Notes under the pieces: model-generated
Told to the model about the DNA's origin: nothing
Seen by the model: the letters and a program-made list of their open reading frames with translations, nothing else
Database searches by the model: none
In this document: in pieces, positions 21,777 through 34,800 of the stretch
How the letters are laid out: every line of letters starts with the position of its first letter
Position numbering within the stretch: position 1 is the first letter of the stretch
Assembly: GCF_029227915.1 (NCBI RefSeq)
Contig: NC_079881.1
Location: 27,009,501-27,073,500 of the forward strand
Source of the DNA: Hydractinia symbiolongicarpus
Taxonomy: Eukaryota > Cnidaria > Hydrozoa > Anthoathecata > Hydractiniidae
Direction of reading: 5' to 3'
DNA: 64,000 bases
Position numbers and translations under genes: made by a program

Positions 21777-24469
21777 AAAAAATCGTTCGGAAAATGAGTT
21801 TACTCCCTGGGTACTTTCTTTGTATACTTTTGACTATACGGGCCGAGTCCGGGGTTTACGGGAAATGGCGGGTTTTCGTTTGCCGGCGATTGAACTCCTT
21901 TTATTCAGCGTCTCATCAAAAATGAAAACATTTTTAAAAACTACAAGTCTCATGGACTTTAGTGGTGAAATAATAATTTAAAAAATCGTTCGGGAAATGA
22001 GTTTACTCCCTGGTTACTTTTTTGTATACTTTTGACTTTATAGGCTGAGTCCGAGATTTACGGGAAATCGCAGGTTTTCGTTTGCCGGCGATTAAACTTC
22101 TTTTAATCAGCGTTTCATCAAAAATGAAAACATTTTTGAAAACTACAAGTCTCATGGGCTTTAGTGGTTAAATAATAATTTAAAAAATCGTTCGGGAAAT
22201 GAGTTTAGTCCCGGGGTACTTTTTAGTATACTTTTGACTTTACAGGCTGAGTCCGGGATTTACGGGAAATCGCAGGTTTTCGTTTGCCGGAGATTAAACT
22301 TCTTTCATTCAGCGTCTCATCAAAAATGAAAACATTTTTGAAAACTACAGGTCTCATGCGTTTTAGTGGTGAAAAAAAAATGTAAAAAATCGTTCGGAAG
22401 ATGAGTTTACTCCCTGGGTACTTTCTTTGTATACTTTTGACTATACGGGCCGAGTCCGGGGTTTACAGGAAATGGCGGGTTTTCGTTTGCCGGCGATTGA
22501 ACTCCTTTTATTCAGCGTCTCATCAAAAATGAAAACATTTTTAAAAACTACAAGTCTCATGGACTTTAGTGGTGAAATAATAATTTAAAAAATTGTTCGG
22601 GAAATGAGTTTAATCCCTGGGTATTTTCTTTGTATACCTTTGACTATACGGACCGAGTCTGGGATTTACAGGAAATCGCAGGTTTTCGTTTGCCGGCGAT
22701 TAAACTTCTTTTATTCAGCGTCTCATCAAAAATGAAAACATTTTTAAAAATTACAAGTCTCATGCGTTTTAGTGGTGAAAAAATAATATAAAAAATCGTT
22801 CGGGAAATGAGTTTACTCCCTGGGTACCTTCTTTGTATACTTTTGACTATACGGGCCAAGCCCGGGATTTACAGGAAATGGCGGGTTTTTGTTTGCCGGC
22901 GATTAAACTTCTTTTAATCAGCGTTTCATCAAAAATGAAAACATTTTTGAAAACTACAAGTCTCATGGGCTTTAGTGGTTAAATAATAATTTAAAAAATC
23001 GTTCGGGAAATAAGTTTACTCCCTGGGTACTTTTTAGTATACTTTCGACTTTACAGGCTGAGTCCGGGATTAACGGGAAATCGCAGGTTTTCGTTTGCCG
23101 GAGATTAAACTTCTTTTATTCAGCGTCTCATCAAAAATGAAAACATTTTTGAAAACTACAAGTCTCATGCGTTTTAGTGGTGAAAAAATAGTTTAAAAAA
23201 TCGTGCGGAAAATGAGTTTACTCCCTGGGTACTTTCTTTGTATACTTTTGACTATACGCGCCGGGTCCGGGGTTTACGGGAAATGGCGGGTTTTCGTTTG
23301 CCGGCGATTAAACTCCTTTTATTCAGCGTCTCATCAAAAATGAAAACATTTTTAAAAACTACAAGTCCCATGGACTTTAGTGGTGAAAAAATAATATAAA
23401 AAATCCTTCGGGAAATGAGTTTACTCCCTGGGTACTTTATTTGTATACTTTTGACTATACGGGCCAAGCCCGGGATTTACAGGAAATGGCGGGTTTTTGT
23501 TTGCCGGCGATTAAACTTCTTTTAATCAGCGTTTCATCAAAAATGAAAACATTTTTGAAAACTACAAGTCTCATGGGCTTTAGTGGTTAAATAATAATTT
23601 AAAAAATCGTTCGGGAAATGAGTTTACTCCCTGGGTACTTTTTAGTATACTTTTGACTTTACAGGCTGAGTCCGGGATTTGCGGGAAATTGCAGGTTTTC
23701 GTTTGTCGGAGATTAAACTTCTTTCATTCAGCGTCTCATCAAAAATGAAAACATTTTTGAAAACTACAGGTCTCATGCGTTTTAGTGGTAAAAAAATAAT
23801 TTAAAAAATCGTTCGGAAAATGAGTTTACTCCCTGGGTACTTTATTTGTATACTTTTGACTATACGGGCCAAGCCCGGGATTTACAGGAAATGGCGGGTT
23901 TTTGTTTGCCGGCGATTAAACTTCTTTTAATCAGCGTTTCATCAAAAATGAAAACATTTTTGAAAACTACAAGTCTCATGGGCTTTAGTGGTTAAATAAT
24001 AATTTAAAAAATCGTTCGGGAAATGAGTTTACTCCCTGGGTACTTTTTAGTATACTTTTGACTTTACAGGCTGAGTCCGGGATTTACGGGAAATTGCAGG
24101 TTTTCGTTTGTCGGAGATTAAACTTCTTTCATTCAGCGTCTCATCAAAAATGAAAACATTTTTGAAAACTACAGGTCTCATGCGTTTTAGTGGTGAAAAA
24201 ATAATTTAAAAAATCGTTCGGAAAATGAGTTTACTCCCTGGGTACTTTCTTTGTATACTTTTGACTATACGGGCCGAGTCCGGGGTTTACGGGAAATGGC
24301 GGGTTTTCGTTTGCCGGCGATTAAACTCCTTTTATTCAGCGTCTCATCAAAAATGAAAACATTTTTAAAAACTACAAGTCTCATGGGCTTTAGTGGTGAA
24401 ATAATAATTTAAAAAAATCGTTCGGGAAATGAGTTTAATCCCTGGGTATTTTCTTTGTATACCTTTGAC

Positions 24470-27400
24470 TATACGGACCGAGTCTGGGATTTACAGGAAA
24501 TCGCAGGTTTTCGTTTGCCGGCGATTAAACTTCTTTTATTCAGCGTCTCATCAAAAATGAAAACATTTTTGAAAATTACAAGTCTCATGCGTTTTAGTGG
24601 TGAAAAAATAATATAAAAAATCGTTCGGGAAATGAGTTTACTCCCTGGGTACTTTCTTTGTATACTTTTGACTATACGGGCCAAGCACGGGATTTACAGG
24701 AAATGGCGGGTTTTTGTTTGCCGGCGATTAAACTTCTTTTAATCAGCGTTTCATCAAAAATGAAAACATTTTTGAAAACTACAAGTCTCATGGGCTTTAG
24801 TGGTTAAATAATAATTTAAAAAATCGTTCGGGAAATGAGTTTACTCCCTGGGTACTTTTTAGTATACTTTTGACTTTACAGGCTGAGTCCGGGATTTACG
24901 GGAAATCGCAGGTTTTCGTTTGCCGGAGATTAAACTTCTTTTATTCAGCGTCTCATCAAAAATGAAAACATTTTTGAAAATTACAAGTCTCATGCGTTTT
25001 AGTGGTGAAAAAATAATATAAAAAATCGTTCGGGAAATGAGTTTACTACCTGGGTACTTTCTTTGTATACTTTTGACTATACGGGCCAAGCCCGAGATTT
25101 ACAGGAAATGGCGGGTTTTTGTTTGCTGGCGATTAAACTTCTTTTAATCAGCGTTTCATCAAAAATGAAAACATTTTTGAAAACTACAAGTCTCATGGGC
25201 TTTAGTGGTTAAATAATAATTTAAAAAATCGTTCGGGAAATGAGTTTACTCCCTGGGTACTTTTTAGTATACTTTTGACTTTACAGGCTGAGTCCGGGAT
25301 TTACGGGAAATCGCAGGTTTTCGTTTGCCGGAGATTAAACTTCTTTTATTCAGCGTCTCATCAAAAATGAAAACATTTTTGAAAACTACAAGTCTCATGC
25401 GTTTTAATGGTGAAAAATTAATTTAAAAAATCGTGCGGAAAATGAGTTTACTCCCTGGGTACTTTCTTTGTATACTTTTGACTATACGGGCCGAGTCCGG
25501 GGTTTACGGGAAATGGCGGGTTTTCGTTTGCCGGCGATTAAACTCCTTTTATTCAGCGTCTCATCAAAAATGAAAACATTTTTAAAAACTACAAGTCTCA
25601 TGGACTTTAGTGGTGAAATAATAATTTAAAAAATCGTTCGGGAAATGAGTTTAATCCCTGGGTATTTTCTTTGTATACCTTTGACTATACGGACCGAGCC
25701 TGGGATTTACAGGAAATCGCAGGTTTTCGTTTGCCGGCGATTAAACTTCATTTATTCAGCGTCTCATAAAAAATGAAAACATTTTTGAAAACTACAAGTC
25801 TCATGCGATTTAGTGGTGAAAAGATAATTTAAAAAATCGTTTTGAAAATGAGTTTACTTACAGGGTACTTTCTTTGTATACATTCGACTATACGGGACAA
25901 GCCCAGGATTTACGGGAAATCGCGGGTTTTCGTTTGCCGGAGATTAAACCTCTTTCATTAAGCGTCTCATTAAAAATGAAAACATTTTTTTAAACTACAA
26001 GTTTCATTCGTTCTGGTGGTGCAGAAATAATTTGAAAAATCGTTAGGGAAATCAGTTTACTCCTTGGGTACTTTCTTTATATACATTCAACTATACGGGC
26101 CAAGCCCGAGATTTACGGGAAATTGCGGGTTTTCGTTTGCCGGCGATTAAACTTCTTTTATTCAGCGTCTCATCAAAAATGAAAACAAGTTTTAAAACTA
26201 CAAGTCTCATGCGTTTTAGTGGTGAAAAAATAATTTAAAAAATCGTTCGGAAAATGGGTTTACTCCCTGGGTACTTTCTTTGTATAGTTTTGACTATACG
26301 GGCCAAGCCCGGGATTTACGGGAAATCGCGGGTTTTCGTTTGCCGGCGATTAAACTTCTTTTATTCAGCTTTTTATCAAAAATGAAAACATTTTTGAAAA
26401 CTACAAGTCTCATGGGCTTTAGTGGTGAAATAAAAATTTAAAAAATCGTTCGGGAAATGAGTTTTCTCCCCGGGTATTTTCTTTGTATACCTTTGACTAT
26501 ACGGATCGAGTCTGGGATTTACAGGAAATCGCAGGTTTTCGTTTGCCGGCGATTAAACTTCTTTTATTCAGCGTCTCATCAAAAATGAAAACATTTTTGA
26601 AAATTACAAGTCTCATGCGTTTTAGTGGTGAAAAAATAATATAAAAAATCGTTCGGGAAATGAGTTTACTCCCTGGGTACTTTCTTTGTATACTTTTGAC
26701 TATACGGGCCAAGCCCGGGATTTACAGGAAATGGCGGGTTTTTGTTTGCCGGCGATTAAACTTCTTTTAATCAGCGTTTCATCAAAAATGAAAACATTTT
26801 TGAAAACTACAAGTCTCATGGGCTTTAGTGGTTAAATAATAATTTAAAAAATCGTTCGGGAAATGAGTTTACTCCCTGGGTACTTTTTAGTATACTTTTG
26901 ACTTTACAGGCTGAGTCCGGGATTTACGGGAAATCGCAGGTTTTCGTTTGCCGGAGATTAAACTTCTTTTATTCAGCGTCTCATCAAAAATGAAAACATT
27001 TTTGAAAATTACAAGTCTCATGCGTTTTAGTGGTGAAAAAATAATATAAAAAATCGTTCGGGAAATGAGTTTACTACCTGGGTACTTTCTTTGTATACTT
27101 TTGACTATACGGGCCAAGCCCGGGATTTACAGGAAATGGCGGGTTTTTGTTTGCTGGCGATTAAACTTCTTTTAATCAGCGTTTCATCAAAAATGAAAAC
27201 ATTTTTGAAAACTACAAGTCTCATGGGCTTTAGTGGTTAAATAATAATTTAAAAAATCGTTCGGGAAATGAGTTTACTCCCTGGGTACTTTTTAGTATAC
27301 TTTTGACTTTACAGGCTGAGTCCGGGATTTACGGGAAATCGCAGGTTTTCGTTTGCCGGAGATTAAACTTCTTTTATTCAGCGTCTCATCAAAAATGAAA

Positions 27401-28527
27401 ACATTTTTGAAAACTACAAGTCTCATGCGTTTTAATGGTGAAAAATTAATTTAAAAAATCGTGCGGAAAATGAGTTTACTCCCTGGGTACTTTCTTTGTA
27501 TACTTTTGACTATACGGGCCGAGTCCGGGGTTTACGGGAAATGGCGGGTTTTCGTTTGCCGGCGATTAAACTCCTTTTATTCAGCGTCTCATCAAAAATG
27601 AAAACATTTTTAAAAACTACAAGTCTCATGGACTTTAGTGGTGAAATAATAATTTAAAAAATCGTTCGGGAAATGAGTTTAATCCCTGGGTATTTTCTTT
27701 GTATACCTTTGACTATACGGACCGAGCCTGGGATTTACAGGAAATCGCAGGTTTTCGTTTGCCGGCGATTAAACTTCATTTATTCAGCGTCTCATAAAAA
27801 ATGAAAACATTTTTGAAAACTACAAGTCTCATGCGATTTAGTGGTGAAAAGATAATTTAAAAAATCGTTTTGAAAATGAGTTTACTTACAGGGTACTTTC
27901 TTTGTATACATTCGACTATACGGGACAAGCCCAGGATTTACGGGAAATCGCGGGTTTTCGTTTGCCGGCGATTAAACCTCTTTCATTAAGCGTCTCATTA
28001 AAAATGAAAACATTTTTTTAAAGTACAAGTTTCATTCGTTCTGGTGGTGCAGAAATAATTTGAAAAATCGTTAGGGAAATCAGTTTACTCCTTGGGTACT
28101 TTCTTTATATACATTCAACTATACGGGCCAAGCCCGAGATTTACGGGAAATCGCGGGTTTTCGTTTGCCGGCGATTAAACTTCTTTTATTCAGCGTCTCA
28201 TCAAAAATGAAAACAAGTTTTAAAACTACAAGTCTCATGCGTTTTAGTGGTGAAAAAATAATTTAAAAAATCGTTCGGAAAATGGGTTTACTCCCTGGGT
28301 ACTTTCTTTGTATAGTTTTGACTATACGGGCCAAGCCCGGGATTTACGGGAAATCGCGGGTTTTCGTTTGCCGGCGATTAAACTTCTTTTATTCAGCTTT
28401 TTATCAAAAATGAAAACATTTTTGAAAACTACAAGTCTCATGGGCTTTAGTGGTGAAATAAAAATTTAAAAAATCGTTCGGGAAATGAGTTTTCTCCCCG
28501 GGTATTTTCTTTGTATACCTTTGACTA
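24470..28527. repeat. Tandem duplication, 2 x 2028 bp (10 monomers)
   Basis: The two copies are about 24470-26497 and 26498-28525, fixed by identical stretches at 2028-bp offset (for example CTTCATTTATTC at 25746 and 27774). Content is J-L-K-L-K-I-J-D-E-A plus a partial B. At the junction, near 26500, a B left part (TTTTCTCCCCGGG) joins a J right part (GGATCGAGTCTGGG). It carries region 2 and D-E-A monomers together. Confidence 0.85.
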
Positions 28528-31500
28528 TACGGGCGGAGTTTGTGATTTACGGGAAATCGCAGGTTTTCGTTTGCCGGCGATTAAACTTCTTTTATTCAGC
28601 GTCTCATAAAAAATGAAAACAAGTTTTAAAACTACAAGTCTCATGCGTTTTAGTGGTGAAAAAATAATTTAAAAAATCGTTCGGGAAATGAGTTTACTCC
28701 CTTGGTACTTTCTTTGTATACTTTTGACTATACGGGACAAGCCCGGGATTTACGGGAAATCGCGGGTTTTTGTTTGCCGGCGATTAAACCTCGTTCATTA
28801 AGCGTCTCATTAAAAATGAAAACATTTTTAAAAACTACAAGTCTCATTCGTTCTAATGGTGCAAAAATAAGTTGAAAAATCGTTCGGGAAATCAGTTTAC
28901 TCCTTGGTTACTTTCTTTATATACATTCAACTACACGGGCCAAGCCCGGGATTTATGGGAAATCGCGGGTTTTTGCTTGCCGGCAATTAAACTTCTTTTA
29001 TTCAGCGTCTCATCAAAAATGAAAACAAGTTTTAAACCTACAAGTCTCATGCGTTTTAGTGGTGAAAAAATAATTTAAAAAATCGTTCGGAAAATGGGTT
29101 TACTCCCTGGGTACTTTCTTTGTATACTTTTGACTATACGGGCCAAGCCCGGGATTTACGGGAAATCGCGGGTTTTCGTTTGCCGGCGATTAAACTTCTT
29201 TTATTCAGCTTCTTATCAAAAATGAAAACATTTTTGAAAATTACAAGTCTCATGCGTTTTAGTGGTGAAAAAATAATATAAAAAATCGTTCGGGAAATGA
29301 GTTTACTCCCTGGGTACTTTCTTTGTATACTTTTGACTATACGGGCCAAGCCCGGGATTTACAGGAAATGGCGGGTTTTTGTTTGCCGGCGATTAAACTT
29401 CTTTTAATCAGCGTTTCATCAAAAATGAAAACATTTTTGAAAACTACAAGTCTCATGGGCTTTAGTGGTTAAATAATAATTTAAAAAATCGTTCGGGAAA
29501 TGAGTTTACTCCCTGGGTACTTTTTAGTATACTTTTGACTTTACAGGCTGAGTCCGGGATTTACGGGAAATCGCAGGTTTTCGTTTGCCGGAGATTAAAC
29601 TTCTTTTATTCAGCGTCTCATCAAAAATGAAAACATTTTTGAAAATTACAAGTCTCATGCGTTTTAGTGGTGAAAAAATAATATAAAAAATCGTTCGGGA
29701 AATGAGTTTACTACCTGGGTACTTTCTTTGTATACTTTTGACTATACGGGCCAAGCCCGGGATTTACAGGAAATGGCGGGTTTTTGTTTGCTGGCGATTA
29801 AACTTCTTTTAATCAGCGTTTCATCAAAAATGAAAACATTTTTGAAAACTACAAGTCTCATGGGCTTTAGTGGTTAAATAATAATTTAAAAAATCGTTCG
29901 GGAAATGAGTTTACTCCCTGGGTACTTTTTAGTATACTTTTGACTTTACAGGCTGAGTCCGGGATTTACGGGAAATCGCAGGTTTTCGTTTGCCGGAGAT
30001 TAAACTTCTTTTATTCAGCGTCTCATCAAAAATGAAAACATTTTTGAAAACTACAAGTCTCATGCGTTTTAATGGTGAAAAATTAATTTAAAAAATCGTG
30101 CGGAAAATGAGTTTACTCCCTGGGTACTTTCTTTGTATACTTTTGACTATACGGGCCGAGTCCGGGGTTTACGGGAAATGGCGGGTTTTCGTTTGCCGGC
30201 GATTAAACTCCTTTTATTCAGCGTCTCATCAAAAATGAAAACATTTTTAAAAACTACAAGTCTCATGGACTTTAGTGGTGAAATAATAATTTAAAAAATC
30301 GTTCGGGAAATGAGTTTAATCCCTGGGTATTTTCTTTGTATACCTTTGACTATACGGACCGAGCCTGGGATTTACAGGAAATCGCAGGTTTTCGTTTGCC
30401 GGCGATTAAACTTCATTTATTCAGCGTCTCATAAAAAATGAAAACATTTTTGAAAACTACAAGTCTCATGCGATTTAGTGGTGAAAAGATAATTTAAAAA
30501 ATCGTTTTGAAAATGAGTTTACTTACAGGGTACTTTCTTTGTATACATTCGACTATACGGGACAAGCCCAGGATTTACGGGAAATCGCGGGTTTTCGTTT
30601 GCCGGCGATTAAACCTCTTTCATTAAGCGTCTCATTAAAAATGAAAACATTTTTTTAAACTACAAGTTTCATTCGTTCTGGTGGTGCAGAAATAATTTGA
30701 AAAATCGTTAGGGAAATCAGTTTACTCCTTGGGTACTTTCTTTATATACATTCAACTATACGGGCCAAGCCCGAGATTTACGGGAAATCGCGGGTTTTCG
30801 TTTGCCGGCGATTAAACTTCTTTTATTCAGCGTCTCATCAAAAATGAAAACAAGTTTTAAAACTACAAGTCTCATGCGTTTTAGTGGTGAAAAAATAATT
30901 TAAAAAATCGTTCGGAAAATGGGTTTACTCCCTGGGTACTTTCTTTGTATAGTTTTGACTATACGGGCCAAGCCCGGGATTTACGGGAAATCGCGGGTTT
31001 TCGTTTGCCGGCGATTAAACTTCTTTTATTCAGCTTTTTATCAAAAATGAAAACATTTTTGAAAACTACAAGTCTCATGGGCTTTAGTGGTGAAATAAAA
31101 ATTTAAAAAATCGTTCGGGAAATGAGTTTTCTCCCCGGGTATTTTCTTTGTATACCTTTGACTATACGGGCGGAGTTTGTGATTTACGGGAAATCGCAGG
31201 TTTTCGTTTGCCGGCGATTAAACTTCTTTTATTCAGCGTCTCATAAAAAATGAAAACAAGTTTTAAAACTACAAGTCTCATGCGTTTTAGTGGTGAAAAA
31301 ATAATTTAAAAAATCGTTCGGGAAATGAGTTTACTCCCTTGGTACTTTCTTTGTATACTTTTGACTATACGGGACAAGCCCGGGATTTACGGGAAATCGC
31401 GGGTTTTTGTTTGCCGGCGATTAAACCTCGTTCATTAAGCGTCTCATTAAAAATGAAAACATTTTTAAAAACTACAAGTCTCATTCGTTCTAATGGTGCA

Positions 31501-31871
31501 AAAATAAGTTGAAAAATCGTTCGGGAAATCAGTTTACTCCTTGGTTACTTTCTTTATATACATTCAACTACACGGGCCAAGCCCGGGATTTATGGGAAAT
31601 CGCGGGTTTTTGCTTGCCGGCAATTAAACTTCTTTTATTCAGCGTCTCATCAAAAATGAAAACAAGTTTTAAACCTACAAGTCTCATGCGTTTTAGTGGT
31701 GAAAAAATAATTTAAAAAATCGTTCGGAAAATGGGTTTACTCCCTGGGTACTTTCTTTGTATACTTTTGACTATACGGGCCAAGCCCGGGATTTACGGGA
31801 AATCGCGGGTTTTCGTTTGCCGGCGATTAAACTTCTTTTATTCAGCTTCTTATCAAAAATGAAAACATTTT
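26598..31871. repeat. Tandem duplication, 2 x 2637 bp (13 monomers)
   Basis: Copies run about 26598-29234 and 29235-31871. The offset of 2637 bp holds for CTTCATTTATTC at 27774 and 30411 and for the E monomers at 28874 and 31511. The junction is inside the dyad segment near 29235: an A left part (CAGCTTCTTATC) joins a J tail (GAAAATTACAAG, AATAATATAAA). This event overlaps and postdates the 2028-bp duplication. Confidence 0.86.
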
Positions 31872-34800
31872 TGAAAACTACAAGTCTCATGGGCTTTAGT
31901 GGTGAAATAATAATTTAAAAAATCGTTCGGGAAATGAGTTTTCTCCCTGGGTATTTTCTTTGTATACCTTTGACTATACGGGCCGAGTTTGAGATTTACG
32001 GGAAATCGCAGGTTTTCTTTTGCCGGCGATTAAACTTCTTTTATTCAGCGTCTCATAAAAAATGAAAACAAGTTTTAAAACTACAAGTCTCATGCGTTTT
32101 AGTGGTGAAAAAATAATTTAAGAAATCGTTCGGAAAATGAGTTTACTCCCTTGGTACTTTCTTTGTATACTTTTGACTATACGGGCCAAGCCCGTGATTT
32201 ACGGAAAATCGCGGGTTTTCGTTTGCCGGCAATTAAACTTCTTTTATTCAGCTTCTTTTCAAAAATGAAAACATTTTTGAAAACTACAAGTCTCATGGGC
32301 TTTAGTGGTGAAATAATAATTTAAAAAATCGTTCGGGAAATGAGTTTTCTCCCTGGGTATTTTCTTTGTATACCTTTGACTATACGGGCCGAGTTTGAGA
32401 TTTACGGGAAATCGCAGGTTTTCGTTTGCCGGCGATTAAACTTCTTTTATTCAGCGTCTCATAAAAAATGAAAACAAGTTTTAAAACTACAAGTCTCATG
32501 CGTTTTAGTGGTGAAAAAATAATTTAAAAAATCGTTCGGAAAATGAGTTTACTCCCTTGGTACTTTCTTTGTATACTTTTGACTATACGGGCCAAGCCCG
32601 GGATTTACGGGAAGTCGCGGCTTTTCGTTTGCCGGCGGTTAAACTTCTTTTATTCAGCTTCTTATCAAAAATGAAAACATTTTTGAAAACTACAAGTCTC
32701 ATGGGCTTTAGTGGTGAAATAATAATTTGAAAAATTGTTCGGGAAATGAGTTTACTCCCTGGGAATTTTCTTTGTATACCTTTGACTATACGGGCCGAGT
32801 CTGGGATTTACGGGAAATCGCATGTTTTCGTTTGCCGGCGATTAAACTTCTTTCATTCAGCGTCTCGTGAAAAATGAAAACATTTTTGAAAACAACAAGT
32901 CTCATTCGTTCTAATGGTGCAGAAATAAGTTGAAAAATCGTTCGGAAAATCAGTTTACTCCTTGGGTACTTTCTTTATATACATTCAACTATACGGGCCA
33001 AGCCCGGGATTTACGGGAAATCGCGGATTTTCGCTTGCCGGCGATTAAACTTCTTTTATTAAGCGTCTCATCAAAAATGAAAACAAGTTTTAAACCTACA
33101 AGTCTCATGCGTTTTAGTGGTGACAAAATAATTTAAAAAATCGTTCGGAAAATGGGTTTACTCCCTGGGTACTTTCTTTGTATACTTTTGACTATACGGG
33201 CCAAGCCCGGGATTTACGGGAAATCGCGGGTTTTCGTTTGCCGGCGATTAAACTTCTTTTATTCAGCTTCTTATCAAAAATGAAAACATTTTTGAAAACT
33301 ACAAGTCTCATGGGCTTTAGTGGTGAAATAATAATTTAAAAAATCGTTCGGGAAATGAGTTTTCTCCCTGGGTATTTTCTTTGTATACCTTTGACTATAC
33401 GGGCCGAGTTTGAGATTTACGGGAAATCGCAGGTTTTCGTTTGCCGGCGATTAAACTTCTTTTATTCAGCGTCTCATAAAAATGAAAACAAGTTTTAAAA
33501 CTACAAGTCTCATGCGTTTTAGTGGTGAAAAAATAATTTAAAAAATCGTTCGGAAAATGAGTTTACTCCCTTGGTACTTTCTTTGTATACTTTTGACTAT
33601 ACGGGCCAAGCCCGGGATTTACGGGAAGTCGCGGCTTTTCATTTGCCGGCGGTTAAACTTCTTTTATTCAGCTTCTTATCAAAAATGAAAACATTTTTTT
33701 AAACTACAAGTTTCATTCGTTCTGGTGGTGCAGAAATAATTTGAAAAATCGTTAGGGAAATCAGTTTACTCCTTGGGTACTTTCTTTATATACATTCAAC
33801 TATACGGGCCAAGCCCGAGATTTACGGGAAATCGCGGGTTTTCGTTTGCCGGCGATTAAACTTCTTTTATTCAGCGTCTCATCAAAAATGAAAACAAGTT
33901 TTAAAACTACAAGTCTCATGCGTTTTAGTGGTGAAAAAATAATTTAAAAAATCGTTCGGAAAATGGGTTTACTCCCTGGGTACTTTCTTTGTATAGTTTT
34001 GACTATACGGGCCAAGCCCGGGATTTACGGGAAATCGCGGGTTTTCGTTTGCCGGCGATTAAACTTCTTTTATTCAGCTTTTTATCAAAAATGAAAACAT
34101 TTTTGAAAACTACAAGTCTCATGGGCTTTAGTGGTGAAATAAAAATTTAAAAAATCGTTCGGGAAATGAGTTTTCTCCCCGGGTATTTTCTTTGTATACC
34201 TTTGACTATACGGGCGGAGTTTGTGATTTACGGGAAATCGCAGGTTTTCGTTTGCCGGCGATTAAACTTCTTTTATTCAGCGTCTCATAAAAAATGAAAA
34301 CAAGTTTTAAAACTACAAGTCTCATGCGTTTTAGTGGTGAAAAAATAATTTAAAAAATCGTTCGGGAAATGAGTTTACTCCCTTGGTACTTTCTTTGTAT
34401 ACTTTTGACTATACGGGACAAGCCCGGGATTTACGGGAAATCGCGGGTTTTTGTTTGCCGGCGATTAAACCTCGTTCATTAAGCGTCTCATTAAAAATGA
34501 AAACATTTTTAAAAACTACAAGTCTCATTCGTTCTAATGGTGCAAAAATAAGTTGAAAAATCGTTCGGGAAATCAGTTTACTCCTTGGTTACTTTCTTTA
34601 TATACATTCAACTACACGGGCCAAGCCCGGGATTTATGGGAAATCGCGGGTTTTTGCTTGCCGGCAATTAAACTTCTTTTATTCAGCGTCTCATCAAAAA
34701 TGAAAACAAGTTTTAAACCTACAAGTCTCATGCGTTTTAGTGGTGAAAAAATAATTTAAAAAATCGTTCGGAAAATGGGTTTACTCCCTGGGTACTTTCT

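Larger units (their letters stand above)
14683..25830. repeat. Region 2: I-J-L-K higher-order repeats
   Basis: Read from 20357 the order is I-J-L-I-J-L-K-I-K-K-I-J-L-K-I-L-K-L-K-I-J-L-K-L-K-I-J. The basic cassette I-J-L-K is about 811 bp, with frequent omission of members or doubling of K. It is separated from the D-E-A-B cassettes on both sides, apart from the island at 18.1-19.1 kb. GGCGGG after AAAT replaces CGCGGG in I and L. Confidence 0.86.
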
